Assembly (NCBI GenBank): GCA_003640385.1
Contig: RCAB01000176.1
Coordinates: forward strand, 53,472-117,471
Length of the DNA: 64,000 nt
From: Setaria digitata
Lineage: Eukaryota; Nematoda; Chromadorea; Rhabditida; Setariidae
Reading direction: 5' to 3'
In this document: piece after piece, positions 45,678 to 58,011 of the stretch
Position numbering within the stretch: the stretch's first letter is position 1
Layout: every line of letters starts with the position of its first letter
The notes under the pieces: model-generated
The model's database searches: none
Seen by the model: only the letters and a program-made list of their open reading frames with translations
What the model was told of the DNA's origin: nothing
Made by a program: the position numbers and the translations under genes

Positions 45678-47718
45678 TCACTTCATGCCACCAAATGCTG
45701 GCTGACTGGTATAAACCATGTAGAGAAAGCCATCCTGGTCAGCTTCCTGCTGATACAGCTGATACATGTTCATACTGTTTGATACCATCGATTTCTCATT
45801 GACTAGGAGGAAAAAAGTTTGGTCAGGATGAAGCTGTAATCGCCTGAAAAAGAATTTTCTCCTCATAGTCAAACCCCATAACTTTATAAAGTGATCACAA
45901 AGTAGTACTTGGGAATATATCTCCAGTTCCACTTCGCAAAATATGATAATCACTGCTGTGTTTTGTTTCACATTTCAATCCACTGCACTCTATATTCAAG
46001 GTCACTAAGAAATTCTTTGGTCTTATTCTATTCTCAACAATAACCAGCTACTAATTAGAATAACAACGTATAAATAAATATCCACGACCGCGACTAAAAA
46101 ACAGCAAAGACTTCAAGATTAAGTGTACTTTATACAAAATAGGCAAAGCTCGCACTGCTATTCACTACTTGTGGTTTATTTATCAGCGATAACGCTATGT
46201 TTTCAATGCAGATGAAAATATAAAAATGCCCAGAGTCATCAATAGAAATACTGAAATATTAAGCCTAAAACTTCAACAACAAACCTTCGCACAATTTGCA
46301 TCAGTTCAGCAATTGTTATGTGATCTGGCACTAGAAATTTGCATCGATCCAGAAGTGGCAAATATTTTTCCCCTTCAAATCGCTCAATCACAACAGGAAC
46401 TTTATTTGGCTGTTGCTGTCGTGCCTCCGCTGCATCTTTTGCACGTGCTGCTGAAATGATGAAATCAGTTTAATATTCGATCAAACATACCTCAAAATTG
46501 GTCAACATTATGTCAAAACTCTTCCGAAATTCAGGAATTTACAAGTTCATAAGCTTAACTTACTCTGCTGATATGGTGTGGTAAGAGGATCAGGGATGAA
46601 AGACAGAGCTTTTTGTTTTTCGCACTTACAAATTTAAACTAGCAAGAATACTTCTATATTTACAACACATACACGGTTCAAAGTAAACATCAACAAATCA
46701 AACATGCGTATAAAGAATAGCTTTTCAACCATTTATTCATCTTCAGAAACTAGTTCAATTCGTTCCAATTCAGATCCTTTAAAAGTGACAAATTTTGTTG
46801 TGTTAGGAAAAGGATGCATTATAAGTATTGCAATTACATAAACCATGAAAATGGTTCATATCGCTAGTGGAAATAACAGATGTGTAATGTAGATTTCAAA
46901 AATGTTTTTTATCTTTTAATGGAAAATGTAATGATATATCACTTTTGGTAATGACATAACTAACATTTTTTTATAATTACCCACTTTCTTTTAACGCCAT
47001 TTAAATATTTCACACATCTACTTATCTCAAGCACCAATTTCTTTTCAGCATTCCCAATAAAATTAAAATTAGATAAAGCAGTGGAGAAACGTCTGCCATT
47101 AAACCTCATTTTTTACTACCGCATTCCACTCAACAATCTCGAAAAATTTAGGATCAATAAAAAGGAAAAACTGTTTACTCTACATAGACGATGGAAAGGA
47201 AAAACCACACAAAAACAGTTAAATCAAGAAAAAAAACGAGACGAAATCCTGCAAGGTCCGAACAATTTCTTCATCTTCCATATCCTCCTTCTTCCCAGTC
47301 CTCTGCCTGGCTAATAGCAGAACTGCCCACTTCCGAAAGCTTCTGAGAGTGAAAAATGCTTTAAGAAACGAAATAAATGAAAACGGAGAAATCAGAGGCA
47401 AGTAGAAATACTAAAGTAGACAGGTGCTGTAAAAAAAAAAAAAAATCTAATTTCCATCACAAACCACTGAACTGCGGTTCTTATACCACATGCGAGCAGT
47501 AAACTGAGAAATCAGAATATAACAAATACTGTACCAATCTTTGCAGTTATTATTAGCAACATTAACATCATATGACCCGCTGAACAATTTATGCCTCCAT
47601 CTGAAAAGAGAAGAAAAAAAAAAAAAAAAAAAAAAACGTAAAACTGCTGCGAAAAGGAAACAAACATACCAAATGCGTGTCGTTCCTTGAACGTCGGTAT
47701 GTATCCACTAAAAGCCAT
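45678..47718 (-). CDS. lgg-2: LGG-2, Atg8/LC3-family autophagy ubiquitin-like protein
   Basis: Three minus-strand exons join in phase: 47718-47670, 46450-46285 and 45843-45678, for 126 aa. Atg8/LC3 proteins are conjugated to phosphatidylethanolamine and build and tether autophagosomes. The match to C. elegans LGG-2 (LC3 branch) is strong: [13 protein letters not shown] at the start, [39 protein letters not shown], then [20 protein letters not shown] and [15 protein letters not shown]. The conserved C-terminal glycine is G123 and is followed by Gly-Met-Lys, so cleavage by an Atg4 protease is needed before lipidation. I chose the Met at 47718 from the family length; an in-frame upstream Met at 47781 would add 21 residues. 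Intron 1 is 1.2 kb and includes poly-A. The gene is head-to-head with the FIC gene, 1.55 kb apart. Confidence 0.93.
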
Positions 47719-49273
47719 CTCTTCCGATACTTCCGCTCTCTCCGCGGTACACAACCCTTTCCTCCGTGCCAAACGTCTCAAATCCTTATCTTACTACCAA
47801 ACCTTATTGTTTTCTACAAATCTTCTCGTTAAATTTCATCCTATTTCATTCTTCACTGCACATATATGAAAAAAAGATCGTATTGCTAGCACAAATATAT
47901 ATATGAACATATATGTTAAAAGCATTCTGGTCACCCCTCAATGAAGGAAATAAAAAACAGCAAACCAGGAAAGACAAAATTTGCAAACAACTAGAAATTT
48001 TGTGATGACACCCTCCTCTCTGGATCTATGATCACCTATATACATATATATATATACATGTGTCTGTACGCGTGTGTGTGGGTGTGTGTGTGTGTACTGG
48101 TAGTTTGTAGTCATGTGAATGGATGCATTCGCACTCGCCATTCCACCGCCCTTTAACAATCTGTTCACCAAACATTTCGCTGCTTCTGCTTGCCCATATA
48201 AACGAGTTTCATTTCACGCTGACATATATATATTTTTGTATATAATATACATGATTCCACATAGTATAGTACATCACATATATTACACGTAAAAGCACAC
48301 GCCACGTACATACATATAGGTGGATAGAGAGGTAAGGACACGCACACCACGTACAGACCTGAAAATTTAGGTAACACTCGCAGGACCCGTCTGATACCGT
48401 ACAGCTTACCAGCAAGTGTGAGAGCCCAGCTAATAGCACACTCTCGCTGCTAGCTAGCAAACACTGAACCCGACACCTGCTGAGTGTCACTTCGCTATAC
48501 GCTAAACCATTTGCGAGGAAATATTATATGGTTGCAGGAGATTGCAAGGAATAAAACGTAAAAGTTATCACGTGAATGACTTTTATTTGGTGGTTTTGTT
48601 GTGTATATGTATATATATGTTTGTTAAAATGTTACGTCACTTATTCACGTAATTATTGTCACTTTCAAACCGATAATTTATTAAGACTGAAATTAATTTT
48701 AACTTTTCCAGCGAAAAAAGATGAAAATATGGAGGATAACACTAGTTGGTCGTTTCTTCGGTTGTTTACATTTTTACACTACAGTAAACCATTGTTTTAG
48801 CATAAGGTAAGCAAGTTTATGACTTTTATCTCTTAATGATTTGAGGAATGTATCTAGTTTTAGTACTGAAAGAATTTTTAATCTATATTTTACTGTTTTT
48901 ATAGCTGTCAGATACAACGGTAACACTGTCAAGAAGTACGCATCAGTATATTAAAAAAATATATATATAATTCAAAAAATATATAGCGCCTAAAAAAGCC
49001 AACATCTGATTTCCAAGAGTAACTGATTCAGTGTTAGACAAGCATGGCGGTTGGATTGCTTATTTTGATTCCATTTGTTTTGATTATATCATTTTATTAT
49101 AACGCTTTTACTTTTTTTTTCTTTCCCTCTCTCTCTTTTTCTCCCTTCCTTTTTTTCTCGCCTTTCTCTCATCCTCTCACCCTGCCGTACTTGTCCCTTT
49201 CACTTTATTTCCATTTAGTGGAAAGTAAAATGTTGATTTCTCATTACAGCTGTTTAACCTGTAAGTGCTAACA
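47719..49273. other. Divergent promoter region between lgg-2 and fic-1
   Basis: Head-to-head spacer of 1.55 kb. It has GT/TA microsatellite patches (about 48031-48095, 48220-48245, 48596-48620). A TTACAG followed by CTGTTTAACCT|GTAAGT at 49246-49266, just upstream of the FIC start, could be an untranslated first exon or a trans-splice site. Open frames here look random. Confidence 0.4.
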
Positions 49274-52200
49274 ATGTCTGAAATGTCGTCTGGTATGAGC
49301 ATTTCTCCGCGACCATGGGCACGAGTTGTTGCCGTATCCGTTGTTGTATCACTTTGTATACAAGTATGTTGAAATAGTACTTTTTGATATGAGCTTTCTA
49401 TGGTAATTGACTGTGAAAGCCATTCATTATGAAAAATGTTCGAAAGTTTTAGCACTCACAGTTTGAAGTTTTTATGGAATATTTTCTATAAGATAAGATC
49501 AGAATTGTTTTTAGACAGTATGGTTGCTGGCACAGCGGGTTTTGGTTTCACGATATTTAATTTGCAATTTCCAGTTTATACCGGAGTTCATCAAGCAAGG
49601 CGATTACTGTTCAGCTCATTTGTCCCGTAAACGTTATATTGGGTTTGTAGTACAGTTTTTCGTATGGGGAAGGAAAAGGTGGAAAGGAGAGGTCTTTGGA
49701 GAAAATAACTTAGGAAATTAAAATTTCCATTTAATTTAAGAAACCTTCTTGAAACTTCACTTCATAATTTTCCAGTACTACCGAATTGGGATATTTTGTC
49801 GATCCACTGTCTGTGGAGCCGTGGTACTTCAACGATGATTTTAAAGAAATCGAAGGTGCAGTGGCTCATACAACTCAAGCAAGTGTTCTTCAGTGGGATT
49901 GGAAAACCGAAAAGGAAGCATTTGCAGCTTTAAAAGCTGCTGTTCATTCAAGAACTCAAGGAAATATGGAAAAGGTATAAATAAAAAGTGATGTTGCCCA
50001 AGACGAGACGTAATTGCATGATAAATTTAAGGAGAACAAGGTCTTTCCATGAGGAAGGAAAGGTGTTCTAAAACTATATGAAATATATGGTGCTAATACT
50101 GAAACATATTTTGGTATGATAATCTTGCTATGATAAATAAAAAATCTGGTGATGAAGACTGATAAGAACTTCACTTCTACTTTTTCGGCTAAAACATTTT
50201 AGTATTTCGACTTCGTTTTGGACTTTTTGTATGCATATTTCACCAGACAAGATTCGGAAAATTCAGAGTATTGACGTTGTTTTTGCAGAATGTGGCTTTT
50301 CAAATTCGTATTCTTTCAGGCAGAGCTCATTATTCAGCATGCACTTGCATTGGCTCCTCATCATCCAGATATTCTAACCGAATACGGTGTTGTTGTTGAA
50401 ATGGGGCGTAAAAATCTAGTACAGGCAGAAGAATTATATTCACGGGCATTAAGTTACAATCCTCATCATCCTGAAGCGTTAATGTAAGTATATATATATA
50501 TATATATATATATAATGCTTTCATATTTTGGGGAGGTTAATCATTTTTTACTTTTGTGTCAATAAAAGAAAAAGTGGCTATTATTGTTATGCAGTAGCAG
50601 GAATAGATTTTGTTTGCTTATTGCTGCAGAGTAAATTTAGGTAGATTATGTGTATGATTCACAAGTTTTAATCCTTTGTTGAAATAAGTGAAAATGGGAT
50701 GAAGGAAGTCCATACGTCACATGTTTTGTTTTTCATTTCTTTAATTAATTCAATATTGTTTGTAGAAGACGAGCAAAAACTCTACCCATAGTGGAAGAAA
50801 TTGACAAGGAAATGTTAAAGAAACTTCATGAAAAGCGTTCATATTTTTTGCGAATACCAAAGACTAATTCTGCTTTACGAAGAGCAATGAGAGAATCCTA
50901 TTTTCTTCATGTGTATCACACCGTTGCAATTGAAGGCAATACAATGTCTCTTGGTCAGACAAGGTAAAGTTATTGTTGATCCTTTTTTGAACCGATCGGA
51001 GTTGCTCTTATGTGAAGGAAGCGTCAGTGAAGGGATTGTTAATTTGACTTTCTCAATTTAGTTTTGTTTTAGATCCATATTAGAAACAAGAATGGCAGTG
51101 GCAGGCAAAAGTATTATGGAACATAATGAAATCTTGGGAATGGACGCTGCGCTAAGGTTCATTAACCAGAGCGTTTCATACGTCTCGTATTTTACTCTTC
51201 AGGTAGGATACACATGTGCCGTCCAAGTGATTTTAAATTTCTCGTTTCATTTCCTTACATAACTTGTACAATTTATAAAAAAATTACCACTTATATAGTT
51301 TAATTTTATTGTTCTTTTTCATTGTAGGATATCCTGGATATTCATACCCGTGTTCTTGGTTTTGTCGATCCGGATGCGGCAGGTGTATTTCGCAAAACTC
51401 AAGTTGGTATAGTGTGTAAAAAGTTTATGAGATGGTTTAAGAGATGAAACAGGGTCAATTACTATTCCGTTGCAAATATGCAAGCGGTTTTAAAAGGTTG
51501 GACGAATTGGTGAAAACAGGATATCATAGAGTAAGAATAGTAGTGTATAGACTGGAAAGCCTGTAGTAGCTACTATTGGTTTAAGTGAAAATCTTTCGTT
51601 TCAGTGGGTAGAAATATTTTTACCTGAGTAATTATTTAACATTATAATTTTTAATTGTTTTAGGTGTTTGTAGGAAGTTACTCTCCCGTTCCAGCGAACA
51701 TGATACCAGGAGAAATGGAAGAAATGGTGAAATGGTTGAATGATGATGATAGCATGCTGCTGGATCCCATAGAACGTGCAGCAATTGCTCACTATAAGCT
51801 GGTTTGAATTTTATAGTTAAGCTATTTACGTTGGAAGGTTTTGAAAACAATAGAAACAAAATTCCCAGAGACAGTTACGATCTTCCACATTTCTTGTCTT
51901 AACTGAAGTTTGGAAGAATCCTTTTTTTTTTAACAGGTTTCAATTCATCCATTTATTGATGGCAATGGGCGTACTGCGCGGTTGTTGATGAATCTAATTT
52001 TAATGCAGAGTGGTTTTCCTCCAGTTATAATTCCAGTTGAGGCTCGTGCTGATTATTATGACACTCTCAATGCCGCAAATCGTGGAAACCTTCGTCCATT
52101 TATTCGTTTTATTGCCCAGCAAACTGACGCTACATTACAAGTTCGTTTCCTTTCTATGAAAAGTGTTTTCGCAGTTGAATATCTTAATACCAAATTTTGG

Positions 52201-52421
52201 GTGGGACATTTAAAAATCGAATCAGTCACGTTTTGTTATGATAATGGGATCTAGTTATTTCCATTTTCTCCAAAATTCGTGGCATATTCCTTTTCTTTCA
52301 TTATTTTCAGTTGTACATCAACTCTGCAACCACATGTAATTATCGTGAGGGGTCCGGCGAATGTACTGTTTCAATAGCTCCTGAAATCTCAACGCAGCTA
52401 AAAGATGATGTTAATTCTTAA
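49274..52421 (+). CDS. fic-1: FIC-1/FICD-type Fic-domain AMP transferase with TPR repeats
   Basis: Ten exons close in phase to 478 aa: 49274-49363, 49515-49642, 49776-49974, 50320-50483, 50766-50963, 51073-51202, 51328-51402, 51664-51801, 51937-52140 and 52311-52421. FICD/FIC-1 are ER-membrane enzymes that AMPylate and de-AMPylate the chaperone BiP/HSP70. Residues about 17-37 form an N-terminal signal-anchor ([20 protein letters not shown]). Two TPR-like repeats follow ([11 protein letters not shown]... and [13 protein letters not shown]..., about 118-193). The autoinhibitory helix carries TVAIEGN with T246 and E250. The catalytic Fic motif [12 protein letters not shown] is at 378-389, with H378 intact. 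The length agrees with human FICD (458 aa) and C. elegans FIC-1 (about 508 aa). All key residues are present, so both activities are expected. It is divergent from lgg-2. Confidence 0.95.
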
Positions 52422-53960
52422 TCACTACTTTTCACCGGTTCTTCATACGGATATTATAAAAAGTCAGCAATATGAATTTTTTGTTGTATATTGGTTGCTC
52501 GCTACACGGTAATTTTTTCAATTGCGAAATAACAAGTTAGTTGTTCTAGCTATGTTCCAAGGTGAATTTCAGTACTCAGTTGAAATATAGTTACCAGCGT
52601 ATGTGGCAACTGCAGTTTCAACACTCAAGCATGTGGAGAATTCAAATTTCATGTGCCTTTTTTACATTGAATCAAGCTGATTTGCTTAATAAATTTGAGC
52701 TTCGTGCCTGAAATCATTGTACTTCTACCTTTATTCACTTCTGTCATATTTTATCCGTTAATACCGTTTTTGTAACAAACGGCATCGACAGAAAAAGTTA
52801 TTAGCTGGAACTTTCTGGAGAGGAAGGGAGATATTAAAGTATATTAAGCCCATGAATTGTTTGAAAGTATTTCCAGATTCCTGAAAGCCTATAAAGATTG
52901 AACGCAAATTATTTGGTCTGTATGATACTTTTCCTTCCAAGAAGTTATTAGTAAATTGAACTGGATAATTTCTAAATTTTGGTTGGGAGTTAAGCTTCAG
53001 CCCACGACTCCAAGTTGAGTTTCTGTAATATCTTTTTGTCTTTACTGAATGAATTTCTCCTAGTCAGGTTTTATTTGATGCATTTTAGTCCAAAGGACAA
53101 ATAGTTTGTACAGATTCCCTCATATTTTTATTTTCTTGTATGTTTTAAGCTTTGTTTTTAGTGATTTTCAAACGTGTATTGAAAGCAATTGAACGACTTC
53201 TTTCTTAATGTTTTTGCTTTCTCAAAGCATATTGCAGTCTTACTCAAGCACTGCATAAACTTCCTTATATATAAGTAGTGAAAGACTGTAGTAACGGTGT
53301 TTTAATGTTGAGATATGGCTTTAGCTTTTCTTTCTTTTTATGAGTTTCAGTAATATATATACGTCAAAAGCGCTCGATGAGCTACTGGGACAGCGATATT
53401 TGTTAAAAACTTGAAATTTTTATTATCTTTCTGTTGTGGTTGCTCTGCTATGTCTGTCCACTGTAATATAGATATCCTCTTGTCTCTTAAAGCTTTTCTC
53501 TAGCCTTTTGTTACACATTTTCCGTTTTAAGAGAATCCTAATAAATTGTGGTCTGTTTCAGTACCGTTTACCGTTATTTGACCGAAATAGACTCGCTTTG
53601 CTGAGTATGTTTCACTCAGTGTGGGGAAAAATCTTGTTGATCTAGTGCATAGTTTATTTTCATTTTTTGTTCATATGGTTATTTTTCAACCCTTAAATGT
53701 CAATCGGTGCATGAGGAATATTTGTTTTTTCTGAAGCATATGAATCACGATGTTTTTAAAATATGGGGATATAAGCATATGCTTAATTTCATTTATTATA
53801 ATGGGTTTTACTTTTGTAGCGATGATGGTTACATCCTAAGAATGTCCTGGTGAGGTGGATTCTGAATTGCAATCATCAGAAATAAGTTAATTGAAAGTAA
53901 AGAAATTGTCCATAAAAATTTAATGTTTCTAGCTACTTGGGAACAACAGTATGATAAGAA
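52422..53960. other. Convergent spacer between fic-1 and the SLC3-like gene
   Basis: Probable 3' UTRs. An AATAAA-type sequence near 52688 could be the fic-1 polyadenylation signal. No coding segment is apparent. Confidence 0.45.
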
Positions 53961-56900
53961 TTAGCATTTAGCTTTAATAATAATTCCCGATTTAGGGCCA
54001 AGAATAATTTTTTGATCGAAGAGTGATATTTTACTTCTGTACGAGTAATTATTAATGTTTGGTGTAGTGATAACAATTTCTGCGCCGGATGCTTTACAGT
54101 CAGCTGGTAACGCTGTTGCTCCATCGACTTCTGCACTGGATGTAGCGAAGTTTGATGCGACGACATAAATCTGAAAAGTACGTAAAGTTTAAGTATAATC
54201 TAAGTATTCCAAAAGAAAAGTGTGGCATAAGCAATTTTCTGTTCTTTTCATTTTGATACTTCCTCATACCATTTTTGGTATGTTATTAAGGTACATTATA
54301 ATGAATTTTGTTTTATCAAGTAATCATACCGCTCCATCAGTAACGTTATCAGTTTGCTGGAAACGACTGAATAAGATGACATCTTGAAGAAGCGGTGCAA
54401 AGTAAATTTCACCAAGTACGAAATCATTATCACGTTGACGCATTCTTGCTAATACTTTTGCTGTTTTCAGTGGTGACTGAGCGACATTAAATTGAACCTG
54501 TAAATTCGGTTGTTATCAGAATGAGTTAAATTAAAGAATCAGCTTTTTATAAATTCTTTATTGTCCTTTTTCAGAACAGTATAGGGAGTGTAATTTAATA
54601 ACGAATGCAGCCCAGGATATGAAAATTTTCTGTTTTTTCTTTTTTTTTAAGAACTCACAGAAATAAGATTTCTGATTAAAAAAACCTTCATAATCTGCAA
54701 GCCAAGATCTGGTCACCTTACTCTCTTCTAGCAGCTTTTGCCAGGTGTTTTACTCGGAAGAATTAGTAACTTTCAATATTTGAATATTACTTGAACTAGT
54801 TTGGTAATTTAGAGTGGCAGCTGGAAAAACACCGTTACCTCGAAATTATCGGCCTTGTAATTGGATGTGGTCGAGAAAAATGGCTTTTGACTGCCAGCAG
54901 TAAAACCACTGTATTCGCTGCTGTCCCATTGCATCAGACCGGTAAATCTGTTTGCTGGGTCGGTGCTATCTTCAAGACTCAATTCTTGTCCGTAATATAA
55001 TTCAATAATACCCGGTAATGAGAGCTGAACAAATGTTAGTAATGTTGCTGTTGCTTTATCAAATCGTGTAGTAAGACGAGATACATGATAATCCATGAAT
55101 TGCCATGCGTGTGGAAGTCGTGTAACAGTGGATCGTTCGAGGGATGCAAGAACTGTAGCTTGTAAACATTTCGATATTCCACTTTGACACGTGTCCTGAA
55201 AGAAAAAAAAAGCAATTTTCAGGAAAACTCAGGCTAAATTTCTTGTCTAGGAAACATCATACTAAGTTGTAAGCTTGTAAGTTTAAAAAACTATTGCTTT
55301 AAACGGAAACTAACGTTGCTCATTTTGGTGACCGAATTATCAATGACAAATGTGAGGTTGGGTAAACCGTATGCCGAGGTATCTGGACTGGGTAGTCCGG
55401 TTAAGTCATCCAAAGATGCCGACACAGCAATTTCTCGACTCTCCAATGTTTTATTTCTATTTGCATATTCTCGTAAACTCCCAATAAAATCATTTAGCAT
55501 TTCAAGTGCAGCATTTCCCTTAATTTATATTAATGTTAGAACAAGTAGAGTAGGGAGTTAATTTTATTCCATTTGAGGTATTTTTCAGCATTCTATTTGA
55601 GAGTGGAGTAATGTAGCACGATATGAAATGAGTTTTACCATTTAAAAGCATTTTACTCTTCGATGAATAATCATTGGCATAAATCCATTAGAAATTACTA
55701 AACATCGAGTTTTTGCGATTCTCGAGAGAGAAAAAAAAAAGGAGCAAAAATCACAACTGACAAGTTGGAAGTAAACTTACTTAATGATGTAAATTCAGTT
55801 TACAAATTTTCGAAATAACGAAAAAACCAAAAAACAAAAACTTGTTTTTATGCATAATAGTACCTCAGATGTTGGTAAATGTTTGACTAATTGACTGATA
55901 CGATTCATGTGGAAGCCATCAACTCCCATGTCGAGAAACCTTTTAGCAACTTCAAAGATACTATCTCGCACAGCAGGATTACGCCAGTTCAATATCGGAT
56001 CTTTTCCTTTATAAGCTAAATAAGCGCTCTCTTTACCTTCTTCAGCAACATAACTTGGATCATATCTAACATCTGATGCCTTTTTCCAAATATAATAATC
56101 AACGTACTCATGACCCGCTTTTGCTGACTTAAACCTGAAATTGAAATTTATTCAACGAAACAGTTAGCTTTACAACTTACCAGGAAATTCTTATCACAAT
56201 ATAATTTTAATTTGTGCTTAAAATGAGATTTACTAGATTTTCCAGATGAAAATGTTATTAAAAGTTAGAATCTATTTGTGAAAAGTAAGAATTTTCAAAC
56301 CATTTATGTGATGTGGATGTCGTTGATATAGGTAAATCCATGGTAAAATACATTTCGAGATTGTGTGCTTCATCTACCAACAATTTCAAATCATCTGCTG
56401 TGCCGAAACGTTCATCAACGGTTGTGAAATCAATCACGTCGAGAGGAACGAAGTCATCCTTAATTATTTTTTGAAAATTAATCAATTTTAAAGAAATTCT
56501 TACATGGGAATATGTGCTGCATACAAATCCAGAAGTAACACATCTTAAAATTAACAAACCTTTTGAATAGTTGTCACAGGTGTCACCCAAATTGTTTTTA
56601 TTCCAATTTTTCGTAAATCATTAAGCTTCTCTCGGATTCCGTTAAAATCACCAATTCCATCATTGTTGGAATCACGAAAAGAGGGTGTAAATATCTGAAG
56701 ACATACGCTCGGAATAGATTTATGCATTAATTAACATATTTCAAAAATGATAGCAAGAAAAATTGATAAAATATGGAAAATTACTTTAATAAAATTCAAT
56801 ATTCCTCATTTATTCAACTAATGACTCTTCTTTCTTATTTAAAAAAAAAAAAAGAAATCCTTTAAAAAAAAAAAAAAAAAAAAAAGCTAATAAATTTCGA

Positions 56901-58011
56901 AGCAAAAAATAAAGAAAAAAAAAACGAATAAAAGAAGGAAGAAAAAAAATAATGAGTTGTAAAAATCGTGATCGTAATCATTTCAATTATTTTAAATCGT
57001 CCTGTACTTTTTCCTTTTTCCTTAGACGATTCATATACATGTTTTGCAGAGATACTAAATTAGAAATAATTATGTTACCTGATAGCTAACTTGCTTACGC
57101 CACCATTCCGGTTCTCGCCTAACTACGCATTTTGGACTAAATGCAATGAGTGCTATTGCACCAAAAAACATCACAATCCATGCTGCCCAAAAAAGTATAA
57201 ACATTGTACACCTGTAATAACATTAGAATAAACAGTATATTGTGTGTTTCTTTTTTTTTTTTTTTTTCTAGAAAGATAGAAAAATTTAAATTTCAACGGG
57301 TTTTAGGTGGATTTTTCACCCACGTTTTGTTTAGGTGTTTAAGTTTTATTTTTGTGTTTAAATTTAAAACTTACCTAACTACCTTCCAAAATGGATCATT
57401 ACGATAATATTCTAGTTCTTCTTTTGTTAGACCAATTAACTGTGATGTTTCACATATTTTCATTTCGGTTTTATCCTGTATGGAAAAAATTGTTCAGCTT
57501 AGCATAAACAATACCATTTCGTGAAAATAATTTTCTATAGAATTTCTAAAACTTATCCCGTGATATTTGAGGTAATGAATTTTTCAGTCAGTTTGAGAGT
57601 TTTAGACATCACTAAAAAAAGTATTTAAGTATAGCATGAAATATTTTAATGCTATTTGTTAATATATATATAAATGCATTTTACTGATGTATCTATTTTA
57701 AAGGGCTTGCTTATCAATATAAGTTATCAGTGGAAGTTTTTTTTTTTTTTTTTTTTTTTTGCAGTCCTTGTTGAAGTTTACTATCCGGTATCAACCGCAA
57801 AGACTCTAGATCAGATTTCATGCTCAGATCTTAGAATTTTCTCTTACTAAAGGAGGACGAAGACGAAGTTGGCAGTTTTAAGGGAATATAAAAATATTTA
57901 TGAAAACGGCAATCATACAATCTTATAAGTTGGTTCCTTGATATCCAATTTGTAGACTTGTGGTACTTTTTTATCTTCAGAGAGTGGCATTCTTGAATCA
58001 TCCACACTCAT
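53961..58011 (-). CDS. SLC3/4F2hc-like amino-acid transporter heavy chain (ATGP type)
   Basis: Ten minus-strand exons close in phase to 609 aa: 58011-57919, 57475-57375, 57211-57079, 56694-56560, 56458-56301, 56134-55864, 55518-55315, 55195-54839, 54497-54330 and 54170-53961. SLC3 heavy chains are type II glycoproteins that carry light-chain amino-acid exchangers to the plasma membrane. A cytosolic N-terminus is followed by one transmembrane helix (about 68-92, FILFWAAWIVMFFGAIALIAF) and the sequence PEWWRKQVSYQIFTPSFRDS, typical of 4F2hc. The rest is an alpha-amylase-like (GH13) barrel, for example NNDGIGDFNGIREKL and LPGIIELYYGQELSL. The nucleophile motif DGFRxD reads DGFHMNRI, with Asp replaced by Asn, so glycosidase activity is not expected. 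Nematode ATGP-1/ATGP-2 are the closest proteins I recall. Several NxS/T sites (for example NLT, NVT) fit glycosylation. Two 3' splice sites end in AATTAAG. Confidence 0.9.

Noticed and set aside
48165..48490. Overlapping minus-strand frames in the lgg-2/fic-1 spacer
   Set aside because: Random composition over TA/GT microsatellites; no splice support or family.
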